Below the pieces are notes generated by a model. The model did not search any database, had not been told where the DNA came from, and worked only from the letters and a program-made list of their open reading frames with translations. Positions 7,758-16,478 of a stretch of 64,000 bases of DNA are shown piece after piece; the first letter of the stretch is position 1, and each line of letters opens with the position of its first letter. The translations under genes and the position numbers were made by a program. This DNA comes from Pedobacter sp. D749 (GTDB lineage: Bacteria; Bacteroidota; Bacteroidia; Sphingobacteriales; Sphingobacteriaceae). Where the stretch lies: contig NZ_CP079218.1 of assembly GCF_019317285.1 (NCBI RefSeq), positions 4,588,001 to 4,652,000 of the forward strand, in the 5' to 3' direction.

Positions 7758-7843
7758 CGTCATCTCGACTGAAGCGCAGCGAAATGGAGAGATCTATCTC
7801 GAGACAGATTCCTGGGCTGCGTTGCACTTCGCTCGAAATGACG
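7758..7843. repeat. Complete MITE/REP-like intergenic element
   Basis: The 86-bp element begins CGTCATCTCGA and ends TCGAAATGACG, imperfect terminal inverted repeats of 11 bp. The inner part 'gaagcgcagcgaaatggaga' and 'gatctat' recurs with few changes at 724-763. It lies upstream of the trp leader promoter in a gene-free stretch (about 7600-7979) and has no ORF. Sequence after it (about 7875-7915) again contains 'cttcgtgg'/'ctctgtg' repeats like those at 399-655. Confidence 0.65.
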
Positions 7844-7924
7844 GTTCGGGGGAGCTTCACCACCAATGACGACTCAGCGGTCTTCGTGGCCTTCCTCTGT
7901 GTACTTTGTGGTAAAAAAACGAAT

Positions 7925-7953
7925 AAAAAAATCCCGCTCTTTTAAAGCAGGAT
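7925..7953 (-). terminator. Intrinsic terminator of the 148-aa membrane protein gene
   Basis: On the minus strand an 8-bp stem (7953-7946 with 7938-7931, one G-U pair) is followed by a run of T residues (7930-7925). It lies 27 nt after the stop codon at 7980. Confidence 0.75.
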
Positions 7954-7979
7954 CTTATATTAATTGCAAGAATATCCTT

Positions 7980-8426
7980 TTAAGAAACTCCAAAAAACGA
8001 TCTTCCGGGAACGGCCTTAACCATTAATAGAATAGCTATAATAATTAAAATTAGCGCTAATCCGAAGAAAATAGCGATGGCACGATGTTTGGCAACAGCT
8101 TCAGTTAACTTTTTCGACTTTGCATTACCTACTGTGATTAAAATAATTGCAACGACCATCATCGTGATGTGCTCCATTTTAAAATAACGCACCGCTGGTG
8201 CACCCGCACTGCTCAACTTATACCAGCCTTCGCTAAAATAAAGCACCAAACCAATTAACAATTGAATGTGTGCACTGATTAAAGCGAAAACATTTAGCTT
8301 TCTATCGCCTTCCGTATAGGTTTTATTGCCAAACCAGCCAGACAATGCCTTAACAACGGCAATAATTAGCAAAAGAAAAACCACATAGCGCCACCCAGAG
8401 TGGGCACTTTTTAAAATATCGTTCAT
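7980..8426 (-). CDS. Small four-helix membrane protein of unknown function
   Basis: A 148-residue protein with four predicted membrane helices: about 12-32, 47-66, 84-102 and 114-138. 'LKSAHSGWRYVVF' at the N-terminus, a mid-protein 'SAHIQLLIGLVLYF' and 'KMEHITMMVVAII' place one His in each of the first three helices. This pattern resembles a cytochrome b561-like heme arrangement, but I cannot assign a family with certainty. Relatives occur widely in Bacteroidota. It has its own terminator and is divergent from the amidohydrolase gene. Confidence 0.6.
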   Translation of the reverse strand: MNDILKSAHSGWRYVVFLLLIIAVVKALSGWFGNKTYTEGDRKLNVFALISAHIQLLIGLVLYFSEGWYKLSSAGAPAVRYFKMEHITMMVVAIILITVGNAKSKKLTEAVAKHRAIAIFFGLALILIIIAILLMVKAVPGRSFFGVS

Positions 8427-8538
8427 ATTAATAAATTTCTATGATTCAAAAATAGACATTAATTGTAAAAAATAGGATATTCAACAGATTGAACGCTTAT
8501 TTATATTAGTTTTAAACAAATTAAAACCTAAACTTATT

Positions 8539-11500
8539 ATGAAGAAAATTTTACCTGTCATTTGGCTGGTATTTTCTGCTACATTTCTGTTTGCACAGCA
8601 AACCTCCTTCCCTGTTAACGGCTCTTTTGATACCAGACCAGGAATGTTTGCCTTCACCAATGCAACGATAGTAGTAAATGCCAATCAAACCTTAACAAAT
8701 GCAACCCTTTTAATTAAAGGACAAACCATTCAGGCTATTGGAGCAGGCTTAACTGTGCCCAAAGGTTATGTGGTGATTGATTTAAAAGGAAAATTTATTT
8801 ATCCATCACTGGTTGATGCTTTTACGAGTTATGGTCTGGCCGAGGCACCTGCACAGCAACGCAGTTTCGGCGGTCAGCGTCAATCTATTTTTGTATCCAC
8901 CAAAAAAGGTGCATATGGCTGGAATGAATCCATCAGGCCAGAAACTTATGTAAAAAGCATCTTTTCTACCGACAGCAAAAAAGCGGATGAATTACGCAAA
9001 GTTGGTTTCGGGAGTGTAAATGTAATTAACCGCGACGGTATTGCACGTGGAGTTTCTGCTGTGGTAACTTTAAACGAGGGCGCCGACAATAGCGTATTTT
9101 TAAAGGACCAGACCGCAGCAAACTATTCATTTAACAAAGGAAGTTCATCAAACGATTACCCGACTTCGTTAATGGGTTCTATTGCCTTATTACGCCAAAC
9201 CTACTACGATGCACAATGGTATGGCAAACAAAAAGATGAATATAATATCTCGCTGGATGAATTTGCCAAACAACAAGCCATGCCACAGATTTTTGAAGTT
9301 GATGGCTGGCAAAACATTCTGCGTGCCGATAAAATCGGGAAAGAATTCGGCAAGAAATACATCATTAAATCTACCGGCGATGAATACCAGCGCATTAATG
9401 AAGTTAAAGCTACCGGAGCAAGTTTGATCATTCCCTTAACTTTCCCTAAAGCTTATGATGTGGAAGATCCGGCAGAAGCCAGAAATATAACCTTATCACA
9501 AATGAAAGGCTGGGAACTGGCGCCAACCAATCCCGCAGCATTGGAAAAAGCGGGAATTAAATTTGCCTTGACAGCATTTGGATTAGAAAACAGCCGCGAT
9601 TTTTGGGCGAACATCCGCACAGCGATAGAAAATGGTTTAACTGAAAAACAAGCATTACAATCGGTTACTGAAATCCCTGCCTCGCTTTTGGGCATCAGCG
9701 ATAAAGTTGGTTCCCTGGAAAAAGGAAAAGTTGCTAACTTTTTAATCTCATCTGATAACCTGTTCAAAAACGGAAACATCATTTTCGAAAACTGGGTACA
9801 GGGCAAACGTTTCATCGTAAATAAGATGGATGTAAGCGATGTACGTGGCACTTACAATTTAAATGTTGATGGTGTTGGCGCTTTAACCTTAAAAATTACC
9901 GGCACTGGTGGCGGATCTACCGCGGTAGTTGAAAGAGCTGGTGCAGATAGCGTAAAAACTACGGCCACCTTTACCAGAAATGGCGATTGGGTAAGCATCA
10001 ATTTCAACTTAAAGAAAAATCCGATAGGCGATATCCGTTTAAGTGGTTACATCACTTCGGCAAATCCGGTTACCTTAAAAGGCGAATCGGCATTGGCTGA
10101 TGGTGCTACAGGTAAATTTACCGCAACCTATAAAGAAGCAGCGAAAGAAACACCTAAAAAAGAGGAGCCTAAAGCTACTTTGGCCTTGGGACCGGTCATT
10201 TATCCTTTCTCGGCCTTCGGTAGTACCGAGCTCCCTAAACAAGAAACAGTACTGATTAAAAACGGCACCGTTTGGACGAACGAAAAAGACGGCATCCTTC
10301 AAAATGCGGATGTACTTTTAGAAAACGGAAAGATTAAAGCGGTTGGTAAAAACCTTTCGGCTAGCGGCGCAAAAGTGATTGATGCTACTGGTAAACATGT
10401 TACCGCAGGCATTATCGACGAGCACTCGCATATTGCCGGCTCCGGAGGAATCAATGAAGGTGCACAATCGGTTTCTGCCGAAGTACGTGTTGCCGACATC
10501 ATCAACTCAGAAGACGTAAACATTTACCGTCAACTGGCTGGCGGTGTAACCACTTCTCATATTTTACACGGTTCAGCAAACCCGATTGGTGGCCAGTCGC
10601 AATTGATTAAATTACGTTGGGGTAAATCGCCAGAGGAACTGAAATTTGCAGGTGCCGATGGGTTTATCAAATTTGCGCTTGGCGAAAATGTTAAACAGAG
10701 TAATTTTGGTACCGGCGCCCGTTTCCCGGTTACGCGTATGGGTGTTGAGCAAACTTTTGTGGATGAATTTACCCGGGCAAAAGAATATGCCAAAGCGCTT
10801 TCGGTAAAAGGAAACAGCGTACGTAAAGACCTTGAACTTGATGCCATTGTAGAAATTTTGAATAACAAACGTTTCATTACCTGCCACTCTTATGTACAAA
10901 GCGAAATTAACATGTTAATTCATGTAGCTGATAGTTTGGGTTTCAAGATCAACACCTTTACGCACATTTTAGAAGGTTATAAAGTGGCCGATAAAATGAA
11001 AGCGCATGGCATTGCAGGCTCGACCTTTTCTGATTGGTGGGCTTATAAAAACGAAGTAGCTGAGGCTATTCCTTACAACGGAAAAATTATGCACAATGTT
11101 GGTGTAACCACTGCTTTTAATTCTGATGATGCAGAAATGGCCCGTCACTTAAACCAGGAAGCGGGCAAATCAGTTTTATACGGTAATGTACCTGAAGAAG
11201 ATGCCCTGAAATTTGTAACGCTTAATCCGGCAAGGATGCTGCATATTGACGACAAAGTGGGTAGCTTAAAAGCAGGCAAAGATGCCGATGTGGTGATCTG
11301 GACAGCCAATCCGCTTTCTATTTATGCCAGGGCGGAAAAAACTTTTGTAGACGGTATTGCCTACTGGGATATTGATAAAGACATGCAGGTAATTAAAACA
11401 CAACAAGCAGAAAAAGCACGTCTGATCCAAAAGATGTTAGAGAACAAAAGTAAAGGTGGCCGTACCCAACGTCCAATGGGTGATGCACCACGCCTGTACA

Positions 11501-11559
11501 ATTGCGAAACTTTAGAAAACTATTCAGCAGAATTAACCGAGAAAGAACATGCACACTAA
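8539..11559 (+). CDS. Secreted tandem amidohydrolase-fold protein
   Basis: A 1006-residue exported protein (signal peptide MKKILPVIWLVFSATFLFAQ). It contains two amidohydrolase-like halves joined near residues 430-560 by a beta-rich linker and a Lys/Glu-rich stretch. The C-terminal half has the metal-dependent hydrolase signature: 'IIDEHSHIAG' (H629, H631), 'ITCHSY', 'FTHILEG' and 'FNSDDAE', as in imidazolonepropionase-like enzymes. The N-terminal half has the flanking beta-sandwich pieces ('LKGKFIYPSLVDAFTSYG') but no HxH, so it looks catalytically dead. Substrate unknown; such proteins often act on N-acyl amino acids, dipeptides or lactams. The stop overlaps the next gene by 11 nt, indicating translational coupling. 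Confidence 0.85.
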   Translation: MKKILPVIWLVFSATFLFAQQTSFPVNGSFDTRPGMFAFTNATIVVNANQTLTNATLLIKGQTIQAIGAGLTVPKGYVVIDLKGKFIYPSLVDAFTSYGLAEAPAQQRSFGGQRQSIFVSTKKGAYGWNESIRPETYVKSIFSTDSKKADELRKVGFGSVNVINRDGIARGVSAVVTLNEGADNSVFLKDQTAANYSFNKGSSSNDYPTSLMGSIALLRQTYYDAQWYGKQKDEYNISLDEFAKQQAMPQIFEVDGWQNILRADKIGKEFGKKYIIKSTGDEYQRINEVKATGASLIIPLTFPKAYDVEDPAEARNITLSQMKGWELAPTNPAALEKAGIKFALTAFGLENSRDFWANIRTAIENGLTEKQALQSVTEIPASLLGISDKVGSLEKGKVANFLISSDNLFKNGNIIFENWVQGKRFIVNKMDVSDVRGTYNLNVDGVGALTLKITGTGGGSTAVVERAGADSVKTTATFTRNGDWVSINFNLKKNPIGDIRLSGYITSANPVTLKGESALADGATGKFTATYKEAAKETPKKEEPKATLALGPVIYPFSAFGSTELPKQETVLIKNGTVWTNEKDGILQNADVLLENGKIKAVGKNLSASGAKVIDATGKHVTAGIIDEHSHIAGSGGINEGAQSVSAEVRVADIINSEDVNIYRQLAGGVTTSHILHGSANPIGGQSQLIKLRWGKSPEELKFAGADGFIKFALGENVKQSNFGTGARFPVTRMGVEQTFVDEFTRAKEYAKALSVKGNSVRKDLELDAIVEILNNKRFITCHSYVQSEINMLIHVADSLGFKINTFTHILEGYKVADKMKAHGIAGSTFSDWWAYKNEVAEAIPYNGKIMHNVGVTTAFNSDDAEMARHLNQEAGKSVLYGNVPEEDALKFVTLNPARMLHIDDKVGSLKAGKDADVVIWTANPLSIYARAEKTFVDGIAYWDIDKDMQVIKTQQAEKARLIQKMLENKSKGGRTQRPMGDAPRLYNCETLENYSAELTEKEHAH

Positions 11560-12865
11560 CAGATATCTACTCAGCCTGGCTTTATCGGCAACAAGCCTGA
11601 TGTGTTTTGCACAGGCAAACATTTCGCCGGCTAAAAAACAAAGCAAAACCATTGCCATAACAGGTGCAACCGTACATGTGGGCAATGGAACGGTGATTGA
11701 AAACGGAACCATCCTTTTTGGGAACGGAAAAATTATTTCGGTTACGGCTAACGGACAAGTACCACAGGACGATGTAATGCGCATTGCAGCTACAGGTAAA
11801 CATATTTACCCGGGTTTTATTGCAGCCACCACCAATTTAGGTTTAACAGAAATTGAAGCGGTAAAAGCAACCCTGGATTTCCAGGAAATAGGCGATTTTA
11901 ATTCGCACATCCGCTCCATCGTGGCTTACAATACCGATTCGAAGGTTCCGGCCACCTTGCGCAGTAATGGTGTGTTAATGGCACAGCCAACGCCACAGGG
12001 CGGTACCGTTTCAGGCAGTTCATCAGTGGTTCAGCTTGATGCCTGGAACTGGGAAGATGCCGCACTCAAAACCGACGATGCCATGCATATGACCTGGCCG
12101 GTTACACCTCGTTTTAGAGGCGGCTTTGGAGGCTTCGGCAGACCACAGTTATCGCCGGAAGTGTTAGCAGAAAGAACGCAGGCTGCAATTGCGCAGTTGA
12201 CTTCGTTTTTTGCTGAAGCAAAAGCCTATTCTGAAATGGGTAAACCCGAAGTAATCAATACCCGTTTCGAAGCGATGAAAAAGGTTTTCTCGGGAAATGA
12301 GAAATTATTTATTGCGGCAGATAGTCAGAAGGATATTGTTGCAGCAGTTAATTTCGCCAGGAAATTTGGTATCACCCCGGTAATCACCGGCGCAGATGAA
12401 GCGTATCTGATCATCGATTTCCTGAAAGACAACAACATTACCCTGGTGGTGAAACAGCCTCATGCCTTACCTAACAACAATGATGATGATGTAAACATGC
12501 CTTATAAAAATGCTGCCGTATTGGCTAATGCAGGTTTAAACGTAGTATTGAGTATTGATGGTTACTGGCAACAGCGCAATTTGCCTTTCATGGCGGGTAC
12601 GGTTACAGCCTGGGGATTGGATAAAGAAAAAGCGCTATCTACCATCACCTTAAACGCAGCAAAAGCGATGGGTGTAGATAAGACCACTGGAAGCATTGAA
12701 ACAGGTAAAGATGCTACGTTTTTTATCTCTGCCGGCGATGCATTAGATATGCGCACCAATAAAGTAGAACAGGCTTTTATTCAGGGCCGGGATATCAACC
12801 TGGATAATCTGCATAAACAATTGGATAAGAAATTTAGCGATAAATATGCTGGTGAAAAGAAGTAG
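11549..12865 (+). CDS. Secreted amidohydrolase-like protein, probably inactive
   Basis: A 438-residue protein with a signal peptide ending near 'MCFAQ'. It aligns in outline with the N-terminal half of the preceding protein: 'IAITGATVHVGNGTVIENG', then 'GKHIYPGFIAATTNLG' where active amidohydrolases have PGFID-x-H-x-H, and the closing 'TLNAAKAMGVDKTTGSIETGKDA'. The HxH metal ligands and the later His/Asp ligands are not present. Overlap with the upstream gene (11549-11559) suggests one operon and possibly one complex, with the upstream C-terminal half as the active unit. A terminator follows 19 nt after the stop. Confidence 0.8.
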   Translation: MHTNRYLLSLALSATSLMCFAQANISPAKKQSKTIAITGATVHVGNGTVIENGTILFGNGKIISVTANGQVPQDDVMRIAATGKHIYPGFIAATTNLGLTEIEAVKATLDFQEIGDFNSHIRSIVAYNTDSKVPATLRSNGVLMAQPTPQGGTVSGSSSVVQLDAWNWEDAALKTDDAMHMTWPVTPRFRGGFGGFGRPQLSPEVLAERTQAAIAQLTSFFAEAKAYSEMGKPEVINTRFEAMKKVFSGNEKLFIAADSQKDIVAAVNFARKFGITPVITGADEAYLIIDFLKDNNITLVVKQPHALPNNNDDDVNMPYKNAAVLANAGLNVVLSIDGYWQQRNLPFMAGTVTAWGLDKEKALSTITLNAAKAMGVDKTTGSIETGKDATFFISAGDALDMRTNKVEQAFIQGRDINLDNLHKQLDKKFSDKYAGEKK

Positions 12866-12883
12866 CTAAAATAGTTTAACAGA

Positions 12884-12917
12884 AACGGTCAATATTAATT
12901 TATTGGCCGTTTGTTTT
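12884..12917 (+). terminator. Terminator after the amidohydrolase pair
   Basis: A 10-bp stem (AACGGTCAAT 12884-12893 with ATTGGCCGTT 12902-12911, one G-U pair) with an 8-nt loop, followed by TGTTTTT. Confidence 0.75.
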
Positions 12918-12923
12918 TAGTTA

Positions 12924-13028
12924 GTGTCTCACCAACCGAAATATCCAACAACAAATATGTGAGACACCAGCTGAAATATCCACATACATCTTCGTAAGAC
13001 ATCACCTGAAATATAATAAATCAGAAAT
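12924..13028. repeat. Three tandem 35-bp repeats
   Basis: Units at 12924-12958, 12959-12993 and 12994-13028 align without gaps; the conserved part is GTG..AC(A)CCA.CTGAAATATCC. The array sits 120-230 bp upstream of the Oar-like receptor gene and after the preceding terminator, so it could bind a regulator of the receptor. Confidence 0.7.
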
Positions 13029-13150
13029 TTTTAATTTAACATCAATCAGAAAATCGAACAATTTGCAAACCATTTCATAATATAAAATCACCATCAGCTT
13101 AACACTACAATAACACCTTTGCGGTCAGATAACAAATCAAAAAACTGATC

Positions 13151-16100
13151 ATGATTAAAAATTTACTAATTGCAGTGATGCTGTTTTTATGCTATTCCAG
13201 TAATTCGGCTATGGCACAAACCACACAAGCATCAATCTCGGGCATTGTAACGGATGAACAAAAGAAACCCATTCCAGGCGTTTCCATCCAGATCCGGAAC
13301 AACTCAACAGGTTTTACCACTAAAACTTCTACTAATGCACAAGGTGAGTACACTTTTAAAGAACTTCCTTTGGGCGGACCTTACACGGTTAAAGCCATCT
13401 ACATCGGTTACGCCGAACAAAACAGAATAGGCTACATGTTAAACCAGGGTGATGCAGTAAAGGTTGCCATTAATATGCAGGAAACTGCTCAAAACCTCGG
13501 TGGTGTAGAGATTAACGGATCTTCGTTAAGAAATAAAGTGCAACAGTTTGGTGCATCTACCGAGATTTCATCTAAAACGATGAACTTATTACCGGTAAAC
13601 GGCCGTAATTTCTCGAGCTTAACAGATTTATCTCCACTATCGGGAGCAAGTGGTATTGCGGGCCAGCTGGGCTCCTCTACCAACTTTACTATTGATGGTA
13701 TGACGGCAAAAAACCCTACTTCAGCAGGAAGTACAACAAGCCGTAGCGGTGCGCCATATTCCATCTCTATCGAAAGTGTTCGGGAGTTTAAAGTAGTTAC
13801 CAACCAATATGATGTAAGTTTAGGCCGTGCCGGTGGCGGTACAATTAGCGCTGTAACCAAATCAGGTACGAACCAGGTTACAGGTAGTGCATTCGCTTAT
13901 AACAGAGCTGATTTTTTAGCGAGCCAATACGACATCAGGGGGAACAAAAGAGTGAACGATTTCTCTACATACCAGTATGGATTTAGCTTAGGCGGACCAA
14001 TCATAAAAGATAAATTACATTACTTTGCCGTTTGGGATCATCAAAGAGATTCTCGTCCTTTAGTTATTGCCGATATCAATTCATCAGAAGATGAGGCCCG
14101 TTTCAACGTTACTAATACAACATTAAAAGACTTTTTAACTGTTGCCAGAAATAAATATGGCGTGGCCAATACACCTCAATATGGTTCATTCGACAAAAAA
14201 AGAGGAACCGATGCTGGTTTCTTGCGTTTAGACTGGCAAATTGATGACAAGAACTTATTAACTGTTCGGGATAATTATACCAATGATAGAAATCCACTTG
14301 GACTTGCAGATAATACTGCAATCAACTTTTACGAAAGTTACGGAAACGATAAAAATGTTGACAACAGTTTGTTAGCAACACTTCGTTCTACAGTGAGCAG
14401 CAAGGTTACCAACGAGTTAAAAGTACAGCATTTATATACTTTCCAGGCCAGTACACAGAACGATGAGTTGTCTTACGCCATACCAAGAGCAGTTGTAAAT
14501 AATGTTCCTTCTACTTTATCAAACGGTAGTAATGTAACTACTGCCATCCAGATCGGCGGTCACCGTTTCGGCCAGGAAGGTTTTACCAATAACGTTTTTC
14601 AGTTGGTTGATAATATTTATTATAATACTGATAAAATTAAATACACCTTTGGTATAGATATTATGTACACCCATGCAAAATCATTGTATGGCAGTGAAGT
14701 AAACGGAAGGTTTGAATTTACTAACTCAGGTACAAAAGAAGCTGGAAACGTACAAACTTCAGTACAAAATTTTAATAATTTAATTCCTAACCGTTACTAC
14801 AGGGAAGTACCATTGGTAGCTGACCCTACTGTAACCGGTAACTTATTGAACTCAGCCATTTATGGCCAAATGCAAACCAAATTGGGTAAAGGTTTAGATT
14901 TTACGGGAGGTTTACGTTTAGATTATAGCAAATACCCAACATCGCCACTTAACCAACAGTTATATGATGCGATTGGTGTAAGAACTGATAATGAATTAAA
15001 ACAGTTTTTAATTCAGCCACGTATCCAGTTGGACTGGGATATTAACGAAAAACATACTGATTACGTTCGTTTAGGAGCAGGTATTTTCGGATCAGATGTG
15101 AACAACTACGTAACCATTAACAACCTTACTTTTGATGGAAAACATTTTGGAACGGTTGATATAACTAATGGTATCCCAACACCAGATTTTGCAGGCTATA
15201 GAAACGGTACTGCTACAGCACCTGCATTACCGGGCGCACAAGTGGCAACTATAAACACTTATGCTGATGATGCAAAATTACCAGTGGTTTATAAAGCCAA
15301 CTTATCGTACAACAAATTAATCAACGATAAAATACGTATCGGCATTACCGGTTACGCAACATTAGCCCGCAATAACTACATGTATGTAGACAGAAACATG
15401 GCGGCCAATCCATACTTTACTTTAGCAAACGAGGGAAATAGAGGGGTATTTGTGCCTTCAATTCCATCAAACGGAGTAGCAGATTGGAAAGCAGGCCGTT
15501 TAACAACTAACACCTTTGGTAGAGTGCTAGAATTAAACAGTAAGGGTAAAGTAAACCAGTTTGCCATTGTTGTTGATGGTACCTGGAAATACTTTAAAGA
15601 TGGAGAAATTACGGCAAGTTATACCTGGAATGATGCAAAGGACAATACTTCTTACAATGGTAACGTAGCCAATTCTGCAACTTTATCTTTGCCAGTAGTT
15701 GATGATCCAAGGAATTTAAGCAAAATGACTTATTCTAATGGTCAGTTCCGTAATAAGGTAATTATTTATGGTACATTACCATCATTCCATGGCATTAAAG
15801 CGGGTGTGCGTTATTCAGCTATTGGCGGTACAAGATATAGCTTACTTTCGGGAAGTAATACCAACGGCGATTTCGTATCTACAAACGATCTGGCTTTCAT
15901 TTTCGACAGAAATAACCCAAGTACACCTGCAAATGTTCGCAATGGCTTACAGGCATTATTGGATAATCCACTTGCAAGCCAAAGTTTAAAAGATTATATC
16001 CTAAAATACGAAGGTACATTTGCAGAACGTAATGGTGGTATTAACGGTTTTTACGGTACGATTGATTTAAGATTGGCTTACGTGTTTAAATTCGGACCAG

Positions 16101-16375
16101 GTAAAAAACAAAGTGTTGAAATTTCTGGCGACTTGTTTAACGTGGCCAACTTATTTAAGAAAACCTGGGGTACTTCAGAAACCTTAGCTACACAGGCTAT
16201 TTACGGTTTAGGAATTCCTGCAGTAAAAGACGCTGCAGGCAAAGAAATAACTCCGGCAGTAGCCAATTACGATACAACTAAGCGTCAGTTCAATTACCGG
16301 ATCAACAATAGCGGTTTAGTGATACCATCGGGTAATCCTTGGCAGGCACAAATCGGTTTACGTTACGGATTTTAA
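13151..16375 (+). CDS. TonB-dependent receptor, Oar-like
   Basis: A 1074-residue outer-membrane protein. Order: signal peptide (ends near 'SAMAQ', about residue 23), carboxypeptidase-regulatory-like beta-sandwich ('SGIVTDEQKKPIPGVSIQI', about 29-110), plug domain ('FTIDGMTAKNP', 'REFKVVTNQYDVSLGRAGGG'), then a long beta-barrel ending in a terminal Phe ('QIGLRYGF'). The plug and barrel resemble the Oar subfamily (named for Myxococcus Oar) and not SusC. No SusD partner follows. Ligand unknown. Transcribed alone, bounded by terminators on both sides; a 35-bp tandem repeat array lies upstream. Confidence 0.88.
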   Translation: MIKNLLIAVMLFLCYSSNSAMAQTTQASISGIVTDEQKKPIPGVSIQIRNNSTGFTTKTSTNAQGEYTFKELPLGGPYTVKAIYIGYAEQNRIGYMLNQGDAVKVAINMQETAQNLGGVEINGSSLRNKVQQFGASTEISSKTMNLLPVNGRNFSSLTDLSPLSGASGIAGQLGSSTNFTIDGMTAKNPTSAGSTTSRSGAPYSISIESVREFKVVTNQYDVSLGRAGGGTISAVTKSGTNQVTGSAFAYNRADFLASQYDIRGNKRVNDFSTYQYGFSLGGPIIKDKLHYFAVWDHQRDSRPLVIADINSSEDEARFNVTNTTLKDFLTVARNKYGVANTPQYGSFDKKRGTDAGFLRLDWQIDDKNLLTVRDNYTNDRNPLGLADNTAINFYESYGNDKNVDNSLLATLRSTVSSKVTNELKVQHLYTFQASTQNDELSYAIPRAVVNNVPSTLSNGSNVTTAIQIGGHRFGQEGFTNNVFQLVDNIYYNTDKIKYTFGIDIMYTHAKSLYGSEVNGRFEFTNSGTKEAGNVQTSVQNFNNLIPNRYYREVPLVADPTVTGNLLNSAIYGQMQTKLGKGLDFTGGLRLDYSKYPTSPLNQQLYDAIGVRTDNELKQFLIQPRIQLDWDINEKHTDYVRLGAGIFGSDVNNYVTINNLTFDGKHFGTVDITNGIPTPDFAGYRNGTATAPALPGAQVATINTYADDAKLPVVYKANLSYNKLINDKIRIGITGYATLARNNYMYVDRNMAANPYFTLANEGNRGVFVPSIPSNGVADWKAGRLTTNTFGRVLELNSKGKVNQFAIVVDGTWKYFKDGEITASYTWNDAKDNTSYNGNVANSATLSLPVVDDPRNLSKMTYSNGQFRNKVIIYGTLPSFHGIKAGVRYSAIGGTRYSLLSGSNTNGDFVSTNDLAFIFDRNNPSTPANVRNGLQALLDNPLASQSLKDYILKYEGTFAERNGGINGFYGTIDLRLAYVFKFGPGKKQSVEISGDLFNVANLFKKTWGTSETLATQAIYGLGIPAVKDAAGKEITPAVANYDTTKRQFNYRINNSGLVIPSGNPWQAQIGLRYGF

Positions 16376-16410
16376 ACAAATGTTAGCTAAGTATCTTAGC
16401 TTAAAGTCAT

Positions 16411-16448
16411 AAAAAAAGGGAATGGATTTTTATCCGTTCCCTTTTTTT
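16411..16448 (+). terminator. Terminator after the Oar-like receptor
   Basis: GGGAATGGA (16418-16426) pairs with TCCGTTCCC (16433-16441), flanked by AAAAAAA and TTTTTTT, so it can act on both strands. It directly abuts the promoter of the next gene. Confidence 0.85.
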
Positions 16449-16455
16449 ATGTTTG
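16448..16455 (+). promoter_or_regulatory. -7 element of the ABC exporter gene
   Basis: TATGTTTG matches TAnnTTTG. It begins at the end of the receptor terminator and lies 23 nt before the preferred ATG at 16479. Confidence 0.6.
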
Positions 16456-16478
16456 TATTTAAAAACAACAAAACTTTA

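Noticed and set aside
10075..10899. Open reading frames opposite the C-terminal amidohydrolase domain
   Set aside because: They are antisense shadows of a well supported gene and show no domain.
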